Positions 49,601-59,607 of a stretch of DNA of 64,000 nucleotides are shown piece after piece. The notes beneath the pieces are model-generated. The model saw nothing but the letters and a program-made list of their open reading frames with translations, did not search any database and had not been told where the DNA came from. Position numbers and translations under genes: made by a program. Origin of the DNA: Crossaster papposus (Eukaryota; Echinodermata; Asteroidea; Velatida; Solasteridae); NCBI GenBank assembly GCA_037893245.1, contig JBAIAA010000534.1:372001-436000 (forward strand), in the 5' to 3' direction. How positions within the stretch are numbered: the stretch's first letter is position 1; each line of letters opens with the position of its first letter.

Positions 49601-52600
49601 TCTCCAGCCATAAATGGGAACCCCCCCATGTCATGAGTGTTACTGCAGGAATTACTCAAGCAAGAACAATCAGATTGAGAGCTAGCTTGGGCCTAGGCCG
49701 GCACTTTCCATCATCGAAAAAAGGAAAACAAAAATTAAAATTAAAACTCTAATTTTGTTTAATTTTTGGTCGGTCGGTCAGCAGACAACACAAATACGTT
49801 TAGTTTTGTTCAAGGCCTGTTCATAATAAATCAAACCATACATTATTTGGATAATTGGACTCACCTGACTTCAGAGGCACCAGGCGTCGTGGAGGACACA
49901 AGTTCGAAAGTTTCCAAGTCCCAGAATTTAACCGTTCTGTCAGGTGAAACAGAATTATTATTATTATTACTAATTTTGTTCTGGTAATGAAACCAAGGAT
50001 CCCTCAAAACCGCTCTAGGCACTGTAGCTTGTAAGCCTGAAGAAACCTGCAGAGAGAAGATGATGTGAAAAAGGTACAGTTTTAGAGGTGGGAGGAAACC
50101 CACACAGTCAGCCAGGGACTGAAAACCCAATCCACATATTGGCCCAGACGGGGTTCGAACCCGGGTCATAGTGGTGGAAGGCGAGGACAAAAACGCTACG
50201 CCAACCTGACTATCACAGAAACAAACCTCATTTACAAGAGAACATGAGGGGATTTACTTTCCGAATAACTCAGAAAATCTGACTCGATCACAGACCTGCT
50301 AGTGCCGTAATTTAGATTCTGTCTTCAACATTTTTATTTACAATGAATCTCTCTTAGACAAGCCAGTTTTGGTACATACGATCTTTAAATGAGCCATATA
50401 AACTGTTTATAGCCGGTCGGCAATCGATGAAAAAAAACCGACTATTTTCAAACACTGCCCCCAATTTATTGAATTTGTTTGAGGGAAGTCAACAAACCAG
50501 ACTGCAAGAGCAGCACCTTTTTACTTGGTTTTTTCCAGCTTCTATGAACACAAAACGTTAAACAGGTCAGCGTCCAATATTTACTATAAAATATTTACTA
50601 CGAATCTTTGAAAATGACAGCAAAATCAAATGGTGTATATTCCCTCTATCCAATCAATCTTACTTGTCTGCACTTCCTGTAGCTAGGAGGAACTCATTGG
50701 GGTGGAACTCAACGGTGTTGACTGAACTGGCATGCTGCTTGAAGTCTTTCAGTAGTTTGCCTGAAGTCAGATCCCACAACTATAAATACCCACAAACAAC
50801 AACAATCACCATCACTGATTCTAAATAGAAATGAGATTGCGAGTGAGTGAATGAAAAATACTAATTGTTCATGCTAATTGAAAGATACAGTTGACCATTC
50901 GTCGTTTTGTGTATTTGTATCATTTGAAGCAATAAAAGTTCTCAAAAATCCAAAGACTGGTGCTTGACAACTAACCTGATGATATTGTATTTCTATGAAT
51001 GCTATATATTTGGGGAAGAACAATTTGTCAAGCTTTCGATTTCAATTCAGGGAGAAGCACCTTGTGACAAAGTGTCTTGCCCAAGGGCACAAGCACCACA
51101 TTCACAGACTAGGGGCCAATTTCATAGAGCTGCTAAGCACAAAAATTTGCTTAGCACAAAAAAGTCTTGCTCAATAAAAACAGGTTACCAGCCAAAATTA
51201 TATGTGTTTTTCATGCTAAGCAAAAAAACAGCTGATTATCAATTCAAAACAATAAAGATCACGTGCAAATTTGGTCTGTAACCTTGTTTTTGCCAAGGAC
51301 GAATTGTCATGCTAATCAAATTGTTGTGCTTAGCAGCTCTATGAAATTGGCCCCTGGTCACTGGACAAGAACCCACAACCTGCAGAGATACTCGCAGGTC
51401 TCAAATCAATATGCGCCAGTCCCGAGTGCACTTGGAGCAACGACATTCGGAACTGGAGCTTATTAATTTGAGACCTGTAGGTATTTCTGCAGGTTGTGGG
51501 TTCTTGTCCAGTGACCTAGTCTAGGAATGTGTCCTTCAGTTGCTCCATTTAATAACTACACTTGGTTACTAGATTTGTTCACCTTAACGAGCCCATCAGC
51601 TGATGCCGACGCGATCCATCGTCCGTCAGGACTGAATCGGATACAGTTGATGGGACGGGTGTGACCTTTGTACGTGAAGATACAGCCTTTCCTCCTAATG
51701 TCCCACAACTGCGGAAAGAAAAGTGGTTTTTTTTCCCAAAAAGTAATCTTGCAAAAATGCCACGGGCCATTCCAGTATTTTAAACAGAAGTGTAATGGAA
51801 AAGAATGCAGTATCCTGCGGCCACTTTTGACATCACAGTTTATTTAAATAAAGGTGTAATATCTGCGGGTGTGACAGAGCCAATTAACCATGGTACTTAA
51901 TTCATAATTCAGAAAATTGATCCAAAAACTTCTTGAAAATTACTACATATTACACGATTGATGTAAAAATATGTTAACATTACATTTTTCTTTTGCATTA
52001 CATTAACTTTTTAAAGCTCTGAAACAGATATTACACAATGCTGGAGTTCATTGTCCACACATGAACCAATAATTTTTTCAGAGCTGATGCAGTAAGTGGC
52101 GACACAAACCAATTTTCAGGTATGTTAATTTTTTTTTTGCTAACTGAGAACAAAGCGAGAACAAGCAATCGCACACATTGTTTAAGTCTAATTGGTTAGA
52201 AAATATTTTAGTAGATTTTTTGTATAAGCAAAAACAAGTTACTTACTTTGATGTTTAAATCTACCGAACCCGAAGCCACAAAATCTCCGTAAGGATGAAA
52301 GTCTAAACTTTTTGTGTTGCTCTTGTGTCCAGTTAGTGTTCTAATAACTAGGTAAATGGTCAGAAAAGGACATTTGTTATTTTTTATTGTAAAGGATCAA
52401 TACTGAAATTTTTGATACTGACATTTTTGAGTGATCATTGATAAAGCTAGGACATGCACTTTTATATTATACGGGATCATTATCTAAATTGATCATCCAA
52501 AGTGTGACATTTTGCCTGTCCCTGTTACCGTGATACTTTGTCATTGAAGTATCGTTAACCCTAACAATCTCCATCCAGTCAAACTCCAACACCAGGTTTT

Positions 52601-55600
52601 GTTGGGATCCGTTAGGATGGATACTGGACCCCTAAACTGATTGTCGTTTACACTGGGTTAGGCATACCTCCAGAATCAAAGTCCAACAGTTTGTGGGTAC
52701 AGCTTGCCATAAGGTGTTGGGCAAGGATGGGTATGGTTCCGAATACATTACACTAGGAAGTTAGGGTTAAGGGAAACATCCAGAATTATAAAATCACACA
52801 GATTTAGACCCCAAATTTCTACAGTGACCCATCAAGACTTTTTACCCTTAAAATTCAATTTCAAAACAATACTAAAATTGGTACGGACGTTGTCTTACTT
52901 TTGGCAGCTTCTAGATCCCATATCTTAAGAGATCCAGACTGTGATCCGGCCGCCACTAGCTCTTCATTGTGGTTGAACCTGACGCATTCTACCGGCGAGG
53001 TGTGGCCAGAAAGACTCTGATGTTATAAAAGAAATCAAAAATAAGTCCGAGGATTATGCCTAACAGCCTCATCATAGTCTATTACTAGCCAGACTCTGCA
53101 CTCACTCACCATGATACAGTTGGGCTTGTCCACTGCCCACATGTTGACCTTTTTGTCATCGCCACCGGTCACCATCACACGCCCGCTCTGCTGACCCAAA
53201 GCTAGACAGTTCACGTTGGCTCCATGGGCCACAAATTCCTCTGTGCCACAAACAACGTCACAAAAAACTGTTTACTGACCATTCTAACAAAACTTTGATG
53301 AAAGTTATACAAACAGTATCCGAGTAGGTGAATAAAACTTTGTTAAAAGTGTTTGGCCAGATGAAAAATTGTATTTATCACACATTGTCTTTCATTGAGG
53401 ATTCAGGACTAGTGTTAGTATGGCTGTTGAACGCAATCTTGAGTTTTGGGCAAACTTATTGTCCTCCTTACAGAGTTCATTTCTCTTTTTATGGATTTCA
53501 TTCAACGGGAAATGAACATTGGAGAGAGTACAACAAGTTTGCGCAAAACTCAAGATTGCCCTAAACATTACTATTATTAGTAGGTTAGTCATTGTTCTAA
53601 TTGCCCAAGTTGAGCTGCCTATAATATGGTCCAAATACAGCTGAGAAACTCAACCGTCTAACTGTGTAATGCTAGACTGCAGCTGGATTAGCTATTGCTA
53701 CAATTCAAGAGAATAACACAATTAATTACACATGTTCAACAATCTATAAAACAAATGTAAAGAGAAATTTGAAGAAGAAAAAAAAGAATCAAATTTGAAA
53801 AGAATGTTGCAACCTGGCACCACTTCATTTCTTCATATACATGTATTATCTCAATGAAGATCAATCAGTGCAAAAATGTTGAAAAGACAAAAATCTGGGA
53901 CTGATATTAGAAACATTTCCAATTTTGTTTGGTAATACTAGCGATGGTGGACTTTTTTTTAAGCCAGCAGCCAGTGCCCTTTTTCCCACCTAGCCATGAA
54001 GCAGGTTGAGATAAAACATCTGGTTTTTGTTTGGATAAATTTGACCCAGGCAATCCAAGGTTATGACTGTTTAAGCTGAGCCTCGTGTGGGGTAAAACCA
54101 CAGGGAATTGTTGCCTAGCAACCAATAAAACTTTTCTCAATTTTAAAGGGTCTTTTGTTTATACATAGAGCAAGGCCAGAGCATTCAACCTTTAACACAG
54201 TGCTGTTTTGTCTGTTTTCTTTCAGTTAAAGGAGTTTCATCGTGTACAAGCCAAGATTTGCCGAGATAAAAACAGTGGAAAATGGTCATAAATCACTTCT
54301 CAAGGCCATGGATAGCTCTAATGACACATTATAGAATTACGTAACTTTGGGCCTTTTCAGAAAATTGTATCTACAAAAATATCTGGCCGATTTTTCTCAA
54401 TAAAATGAATGTAGAAAAAGAACAGAAATTGAATATTACCTTAAAAAACAACGAAAGTGACCGATATTCCCATAATTATAATCCAAACAACAACGCGTGT
54501 ACATACATTATGTACAGTGTACATGTACACCATTGGTCTATAGTCGAGTATACGGAACAGACGCGGCGTGCCCACGCGCACACGTGCATTGTGTGAAAAT
54601 TGCGCAACGTGGCGAGTCTGGCACCGGCTCCGTTGCCGGTGTGCGCATTTAGAGGCCGATCACAGACTGGCTGAAACACAATTTAGTAAACTCTCTTTAT
54701 CTCACAGTGCCTCTCAATCTCAAGGTACGACCTATACACGAACGGATAGAGCATGACATAGACTTTCCAATGATATATGGGGGAGGGCGTACTACCTAGG
54801 AATCTGAAGTGTTCGCTTTTTAAGGTTTTCTTTTGTTTTAAGACCTAATTAATATTCATATCGCGTTTAGTACGCATATGCTAGTTACAGAATCATGTTT
54901 TTGCTTTAATTTAAGACTAAAACTGTTAAAATTGATTGGGAAACGGCAATGCCCTCCCGATCTACAAATGGAGCCTCTCATTGGCCCACTTTTGGAGCCG
55001 CGCGGAGCGGGAAATTTAAAAGTCGATTTTTGCTTTTTGGGCCATTTTCGGACGATGTTTTTGCCTCAATTTTATATCATATTTTAATCAAAACTGCAAG
55101 AAAGTGTAAAAAAGTGAAAGTTTTGTATGTGCCTTGTGTGGAATTACTTGTAACTGTGTTTCCAGAGAGAAATAATTTATTTTTGACACAAAATATGACA
55201 TTTGACGTCGTTTTTACCCCCTTTTCGATCCGAGGGCGCCCTTCGTTTCGTCCAGGCTAGTAATACTACGACTTTGTACACAATCGCTGAAGTGACGTCG
55301 GGATGATACATTCATTCCTCAAAACTTAGGGACGTAATAATAAAGTAATTGTCATGGTCAACCAAAACCATTTTCAATAAATTAATTATGAGATTATATA
55401 AAATTATAAGTCAATCTGAGATAACCTCACAATGAAAGTGCGAGCCCTATATCATGCTGGCATCGGCAAACAACTGCGGCGCAAATTAAAATGCGCTCCT
55501 GTGTCGTATTTATAACTTCTATTCTACTTTATAAATCGTTAGTTACTGCATAGCCAGGCACTGTACATGTACATATGTACATGTACCGTACATGATGTTA

Positions 55601-55684
55601 TGTACAGTACTCGTTGACATACATGATGATGATGACATGGATGAAGCAACACTTACGAAGTTTCCAGGATCGCTTTGTCGTCAT
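43619..55684 (-). CDS. KATNB1: Katanin p80 WD40 regulatory subunit B1, complete, 16 coding exons, 697 residues
   Basis: Non-catalytic partner of the katanin p60 AAA ATPase, which severs microtubules; p80 targets it to centrosomes and regulates it. Exons (minus): 55684-55657, 53240-53110, 53016-52899, 52347-52247, 51708-51583, 50779-50664, 49936-49865, 49000-48796, 48368-48208, 47771-47638, 47300-46966, 46794-46627, 45988-45912, 45353-45279, 44210-44097, 43751-43619. All boundaries are GT-AG, the phases agree and the frame is open, summing to 2094 nt with the stop. Residues 12-270 form WD40 blades ([15 protein letters not shown]...[29 protein letters not shown]). A weaker Y-G-W-E-P repeat closes the propeller. 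Residues 300-510 are a low-complexity linker, strongly Pro/Gln-rich in exon 11. Residues 530-697 are the con80 domain that binds p60 ([40 protein letters not shown]). Human p80 is 655 residues; the linker explains the excess. Exon 1 encodes only nine codons and one base. Confidence 0.95.
43850..43957. mobile_element. MITE family B, partial copy
   Basis: Right half only: AATCTGCAATGGCCCTATAA followed by TTTCTCATGACATA, as in the copy ending near 3168. Confidence 0.65.
44510..45006. mobile_element. DNA transposon-like element with 22-bp inverted ends, KATNB1 intron 14
   Basis: TTTGTTATACCACGGCAATAG on the left is mirrored by CTATTACCGTGGTATAACAAA on the right. Inside, 44651-44680 is a perfect 14-bp-arm hairpin (AGTTCATGTACCCC/GGGGTACATGAACT). 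It ends exactly where the large palindrome 45006-45178 begins. Confidence 0.75.
45006..45178. repeat. Large near-perfect palindrome with internal repeats
   Basis: The outer 48 bp on each side, starting ACAATTGTTGCCTGCTGTGA, are exact reverse complements. Inside, GGGGGCAAATGGCACCC occurs twice forward and once inverted, separated by TCGGCTTCGCCTC. Three apparent ORFs across it are by-products. Confidence 0.9.
46266..46610 (+). mobile_element. MITE family A, copy 7, in KATNB1 intron 12
   Basis: Family hallmarks are present but the left terminus is degraded (GCATTGGCAATTGC) and the right ends CCTACCTATAA. The copy stops 16 bp from the donor side of KATNB1 exon 12. Confidence 0.85.
47936..48120 (-). 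mobile_element. MITE family A, copy 8, truncated, in KATNB1 intron 9
   Basis: Starts with TTAAAGGTAGGATACACC and follows the family for about 180 bp, then breaks off before the central palindrome. Confidence 0.8.
49264..49387. mobile_element. Short MITE with GGCCGTGTCCGAA ends, KATNB1 intron 7
   Basis: TAAGGCCGTGTCCGAAAC at the left and ATTCGGACACGGCATAA at the right. A related left end (AAGGCCGTATCCGAAACAGG) lies at 43020 downstream of KATNB1. Confidence 0.75.
49951..50215 (-). mobile_element. tRNA-derived SINE, family 1, in KATNB1 intron 6
   Basis: On the minus strand the head has a tRNA-like A box (TTGGCGTAGCG) and B box (GGGTTCGAAC), then a body containing GGATTGGGTTTTCAGTCCCT and a TAATAAT tail. 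The tail ends 17 nt before KATNB1 exon 7. Confidence 0.85.
51111..51355. mobile_element. MITE family C, complete copy in KATNB1 intron 5
   Basis: AGGGGCCAATTTCATAGAGC to GCTCTATGAAATTGGCCCCT, with internal GCTTAGCAC and TACCAGCCAAAA blocks shared with the other copies. Confidence 0.87.
51357..51515. repeat. Inverted repeat with about 55-bp arms, in KATNB1 intron 5
   Basis: GTCACTGGACAAGAACCCAC at the left is mirrored by GTGGGTTCTTGTCCAGTGAC at the right; arms are imperfect further in and the loop is about 50 bp. It directly follows the family C copy. Confidence 0.8.
53433..53559. repeat. Hairpin element with about 57-bp arms, KATNB1 intron 1
   Basis: GCAATCTTGAGTTTTGGGCA is mirrored by GCGCAAAACTCAAGATTGC; imperfect pairing continues to a 13-base loop. 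Confidence 0.8.
53932..55268. mobile_element. Unclassified 1.3-kb insertion flanked by GTAATACTA, KATNB1 intron 1
   Basis: GTAATACTA occurs at 53932-53940 and 55260-55268. The sequence to the left (53760-53930) and to the right (55275-55310) of the pair matches one continuous repeat at about 62277-62480 in an AKTIP intron, so the 1319 bp between look inserted. The ends read TAGCGATGG... and, inverted, TAGCCTGGA.... Confidence 0.5.
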
Positions 55685-56259
55685 TTTTAAACACTATTTC
55701 ACAGTCGTAGTTGATATTAAATGATCCTTCGGTTTACACTTGTTATGCTGTACATACAGCAGCTAACTACTTGAGATTGTAGTGATTATTCTCCATGTTG
55801 AAAAATTCTAACCGAAATACGCCCGACATGTCGGGAATCGTCAGATCGTTATGCTTTTTGGTGTTGGTGACGGTCGACCAGATTCGAAAGAACGGTCGAT
55901 TCCATTGGCTAAAGTGTATTACTCGGTTACACCATGGTTATACGCATCTGTCGACGAGAATGACCTATTTTAACATTTTAGAAGCTAATTTTTATTTAAT
56001 TAAGTAATTTGTGCAAATAATTGTGGTGTTCCTCAAAATATTGTTATTGTTTTACACTGTCAAAAAATGTAGAAAATTGTCACTATCAAAATGAAAAAAT
56101 GTACTGAAAACCAATCAAAAGATGCATCTCTTAAACAGATAAATCCCTTAGTGATGGCAAAGTTTAAAGAGACAAAGGTCAAAGTTGAGGGGTTGTATAA
56201 TCAAAACAAAGTAGCGCAGAATACACACACTAACTTTTGCCTCTCCAAATTGTGGCATA
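55685..56259. promoter_or_regulatory. Probable bidirectional promoter region of KATNB1 and the UPF0598 gene
   Basis: The start codons of KATNB1 (minus, 55684) and the UPF0598 gene (plus, 56260) are 575 bp apart and point away from each other, with no other gene between. The region must contain both 5' leaders and probably a shared promoter. I see no clear TATA box for either; noncoding 5' exons cannot be excluded. Confidence 0.4.
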
Positions 56260-57332
56260 ATGTTTTGGAAAACCTCTATCAACGCCTGTCGTTTTGTCTC
56301 AACTTGTAAACAGCTGTGTACTAGGGCTAGTTACGTGCAGGGCCAATCACCAGAGCCTAGAGTGCGAGAATATTTTTACTTCATTGACCACCAAGGACAG
56401 GTACACTTCATCAAGAAATAGAAAACTTGCAAGTTGCACTTGAAATAACACTATTACACTGACTTCAAAACATACGTTACATGACGAATTTAACATGTTT
56501 GTTCACAATTAGGAATAATCCTCTTCTTCTCTGTGCAAATTTCAATCAAATTACAATATTAAACGTTATAAATTAATCATATCTTTTCAGTTTCCATTAA
56601 AAAAAGAGAGGGGTCTGAAATGTGTACACATTGTTTTGTATATTAAATCTTCTGTTCTTAACGTTTACTTTTTCCAGCTATTTCTAGATGACACCAAAGT
56701 CAAGAACTTCATCACATGCTTTAAAGGTTTGGGGGTCATTTTTATATTTCCAAATTATGGGTAGAAATTTGTATAAAATTGTGTTGTATGTTTTACATTG
56801 TTTTACCTTGAAAACATTAATTTAAACTTTTAATTTGTACTTTTCAGATAAGAAATTCTTGTCATTCTTCTTCAAACGTCTGAAGTTGAATAACATGGAG
56901 CGATATGCTGCGGACTTCCCTTACCTATCTCCATGTGGGGCGGAGAGAAACTTTATCAGATGCGACGACCGGCCAATAGTCTTCACGAAAATTCTTCCAC
57001 CTGAGGACCACCTGGACACTTCGGAGGACACCCCTTCTGATCGCTTGATGTGCAACTTCGCCGATAGTTACACAGTTAAATTTGAACCGGAGAAAGTGTG
57101 CATGCTTCCTAAGAGTGGGCGGATATACCACCCAGCGCCCAAAAAAACCGGCGGCATCGGGCTGATCAAATCCAGCATTGCCATCGAAATAAGTCCATTC
57201 CTTGAATTTGGGGAGGCCGGGGAGTATGCCCCGCCCACCCACTTTAATTGGAACCGCAGACGGTGGGCATTGACCAATGAGATACTGCATACTTTGAGGG
57301 ACAGTGACGAGACTGAAGCGATTGGTTCGTGA
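56260..57332 (+). CDS. C8orf82: UPF0598 family protein (C8orf82-like), three exons, 224 residues
   Basis: Exons are 56260-56400, 56678-56726 and 56848-57332, joined by GT-AG introns of 277 and 121 bp. The product matches the human UPF0598 protein along its length as I recall it. Conserved runs are YVQGQSPEPRVREYFYFIDH, LFLDDTKVKNFITCFK, FPYLSPCGAERNFIRCDDRP, SGRIYHPAPKKTGGIGLIKS and a Trp-rich C-terminal part. The family has no established biochemical role. The first 20 residues (MFWKTSINACRFVSTCKQLC) are basic, hydroxylated and free of acidic residues, compatible with a mitochondrial presequence. I chose the ATG at 56260 because it is the in-frame Met nearest upstream of the conserved core and gives a length close to the human 216. 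It is divergent from KATNB1. Confidence 0.93.
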
Positions 57333-59607
57333 AATGGAATAGCCGAAATTAAGTAGACCAAATTTTGCAGGTTTCTTTTGCAATGGCTCTATTATCCAGC
57401 TTTTGTTACCTCCTTTGCGTCTGACCTCATCTTTAATCATGAGTAGATGCATTGTCCTCAGCAAGGCACGCTATACAAGAGACTTATTGATGTCAGGAAG
57501 TCTACTGCCGCGCCAAGCATTTTGCACCCTTTCCAGCATTTACTTATCCTGTTCCCATTTTGACATTTCTGAGTTCCTTGCTGCAGTTCATCTCAACTTT
57601 AAAGAATGCATGTAATACCACAAACATCATTTCAAATTTTGCAAAATAATCCAAGGTTTTACCCTCTTTGTACGCTACTTTGAATCTCCAGCTTTAATAA
57701 TCATAATTTACTACTAATTGAACCTTGTAACATGCATTTTAGGCAGCAGAAACAATTTTTCTGTGGACAAAGAGTCAGATAGACTTTTATTACAAATTGC
57801 ACACAATTACAATAGGTTTGCTCCCACTAAAACATACAAAAGTAGAGCCAAAGAATTTTACAAAAAAAAGTTAATGTAATGATACACAATCTATCCACAT
57901 GAAAATATCAATTTTAGGCACTTGATCTCTATTTGAATATAAAATGTGCACATTGCAGAGGTTCCTCAATCAAAAAAAATTACTTCCAAGATTCAGATAT
58001 AGATTTTGAAGAAATAGCTCTGCACATTTGTTAAAAATGCTTCAGATCAATAACAAACATTCTTTATGATTCCTACATAGATTCTACAACACCGTTCAGT
58101 TTCCCGCAAAAATAAAATTGTACCTGTATGAAGATTTGCAGCTTTGATCAGTATATGTCCTGGAAACCAGATAAATAAGCTAGGCTTTACATGTATCTCA
58201 ATTCATTTAATCTAAAAACTACCTATGTAAAGTCTATTGTAAGTACTGAATTAAAACATATTCTAAGTTACTTGTGCATTAAATTACAAGAATATATCTT
58301 TATCATTTCATTTTTTTGCTGTTGAATATGTATGATGACTATTTAAAGAATACTTTGCATTAAATATTAAGCAGATATTACTAATTTAATATTGTCACTA
58401 ATTTATTAATGTTAATTTGAATTTGCAAAAATGTATTTTCTCTGTTTGCTTTACACCTCCCCCCAAAAGTAACTTTTACACTGACAGCAACATTCTGCAA
58501 TAAGCCATTTGCGCGTGACCCCGAGTTAAATTTAAATAATATCTGGTACACTGACTTGCTCACACAGCTTGGCACAGTTTAACTTTAAATTCTCCAGACC
58601 AAAGACGCTGTTGCTATATCACGTGATTCGGTGCAAGCCATACGCGTCATACGCTAGCAACCCCCAGCTCTGGAATGGTCTGGTGTCTTTTTGCCATTCT
58701 CACCCATTGTAAACAATGTATTGGTGCTGAGCTTCTCTTACGTAACTATGCAAAAGCTTGCCCCAAATCACGTGATATAGCAACAGTGTCTTTGGTCTGG
58801 AGAATTTAAAGTTAAACTGTGCCAAGCTGTGTGAACAAGTCAGTGTACCAGATATTATTTAAATTTAACTCGGGGTCACGCGCAAATGGCTTATTGAACT
58901 TGCCCAATACATTCAGGCATGTGCTTAAATTACAAAAAAGAAACACAAATATGCCAATTATAAATGAAAGAATGGTGATAAGTCTGCATAAATTCTGTAA
59001 CTTGATTGGTCAAGAGCGAGTCACATGGTTTTTGCAATTTTTTGCCATCTTGCTGTGCATAGCCAAAATTAATACACACATAGCAACCAAGGTAATATAT
59101 GCACAACATTTTTATTTGTAATTTAAACTAACCTGTACTGTGACAAGATATAAATATTTAAAATAAATTGTAAATGTTGTTAATTTAATATTAGTTCATT
59201 GATTTCTGGGTGATAATTTGTATGCACACAAATAATCGTGGTTGACCACATTAAATTAATTATTTATAATCTCCTATATACAGATCAGCATAATCATATT
59301 TTATCAACCAATAGCCTGCTAAGCAATTTTTTTTTTTCTAAATTAAACACTTGTGACCTACGACTCGATGAGAATAATATATCATCACAGCTTATTACTT
59401 CAGTGTAAACAAAACGTAAACAAAATTTCAATCATTTACAGTTTACACCCTACTTCACATCAAAACAAACACGGAATATAAATGCCGACATATTTCGCAC
59501 AGTCCACTGTCAATGGTTCACTTTGTAAACACACAAACATAATTGTCTCACACCAACATTCTGTCAAACAATTTTCTCTCGTTATACCAAATCTCCACGT
59601 TCCGGTG
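57333..59607. other. Intergenic and 3' untranslated region between the UPF0598 gene and AKTIP
   Basis: The two genes converge here. Apart from the inverted repeat at 58498-58896, the sequence is AT-rich. An AATAAA on the minus strand at about 59111 is a plausible AKTIP polyadenylation signal, 490 bp past its stop. Confidence 0.5.
58498..58896. repeat. Large inverted repeat, 141-bp arms
   Basis: Left arm 58498-58638, right arm 58756-58896, with few mismatches; loop about 117 bp. CAATAAGCCATTTGCGCGTG opens the left arm and its complement closes the right. The same short ORF appears on opposite strands in the two arms. It lies between the UPF0598 gene and AKTIP. Confidence 0.88.

Noticed and set aside
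58381..59121. Two ORFs starting MPSCV on opposite strands, reminiscent of a THAP start
   Set aside because: Both come from the two arms of the same inverted repeat, and the zinc-binding pattern of THAP is absent.
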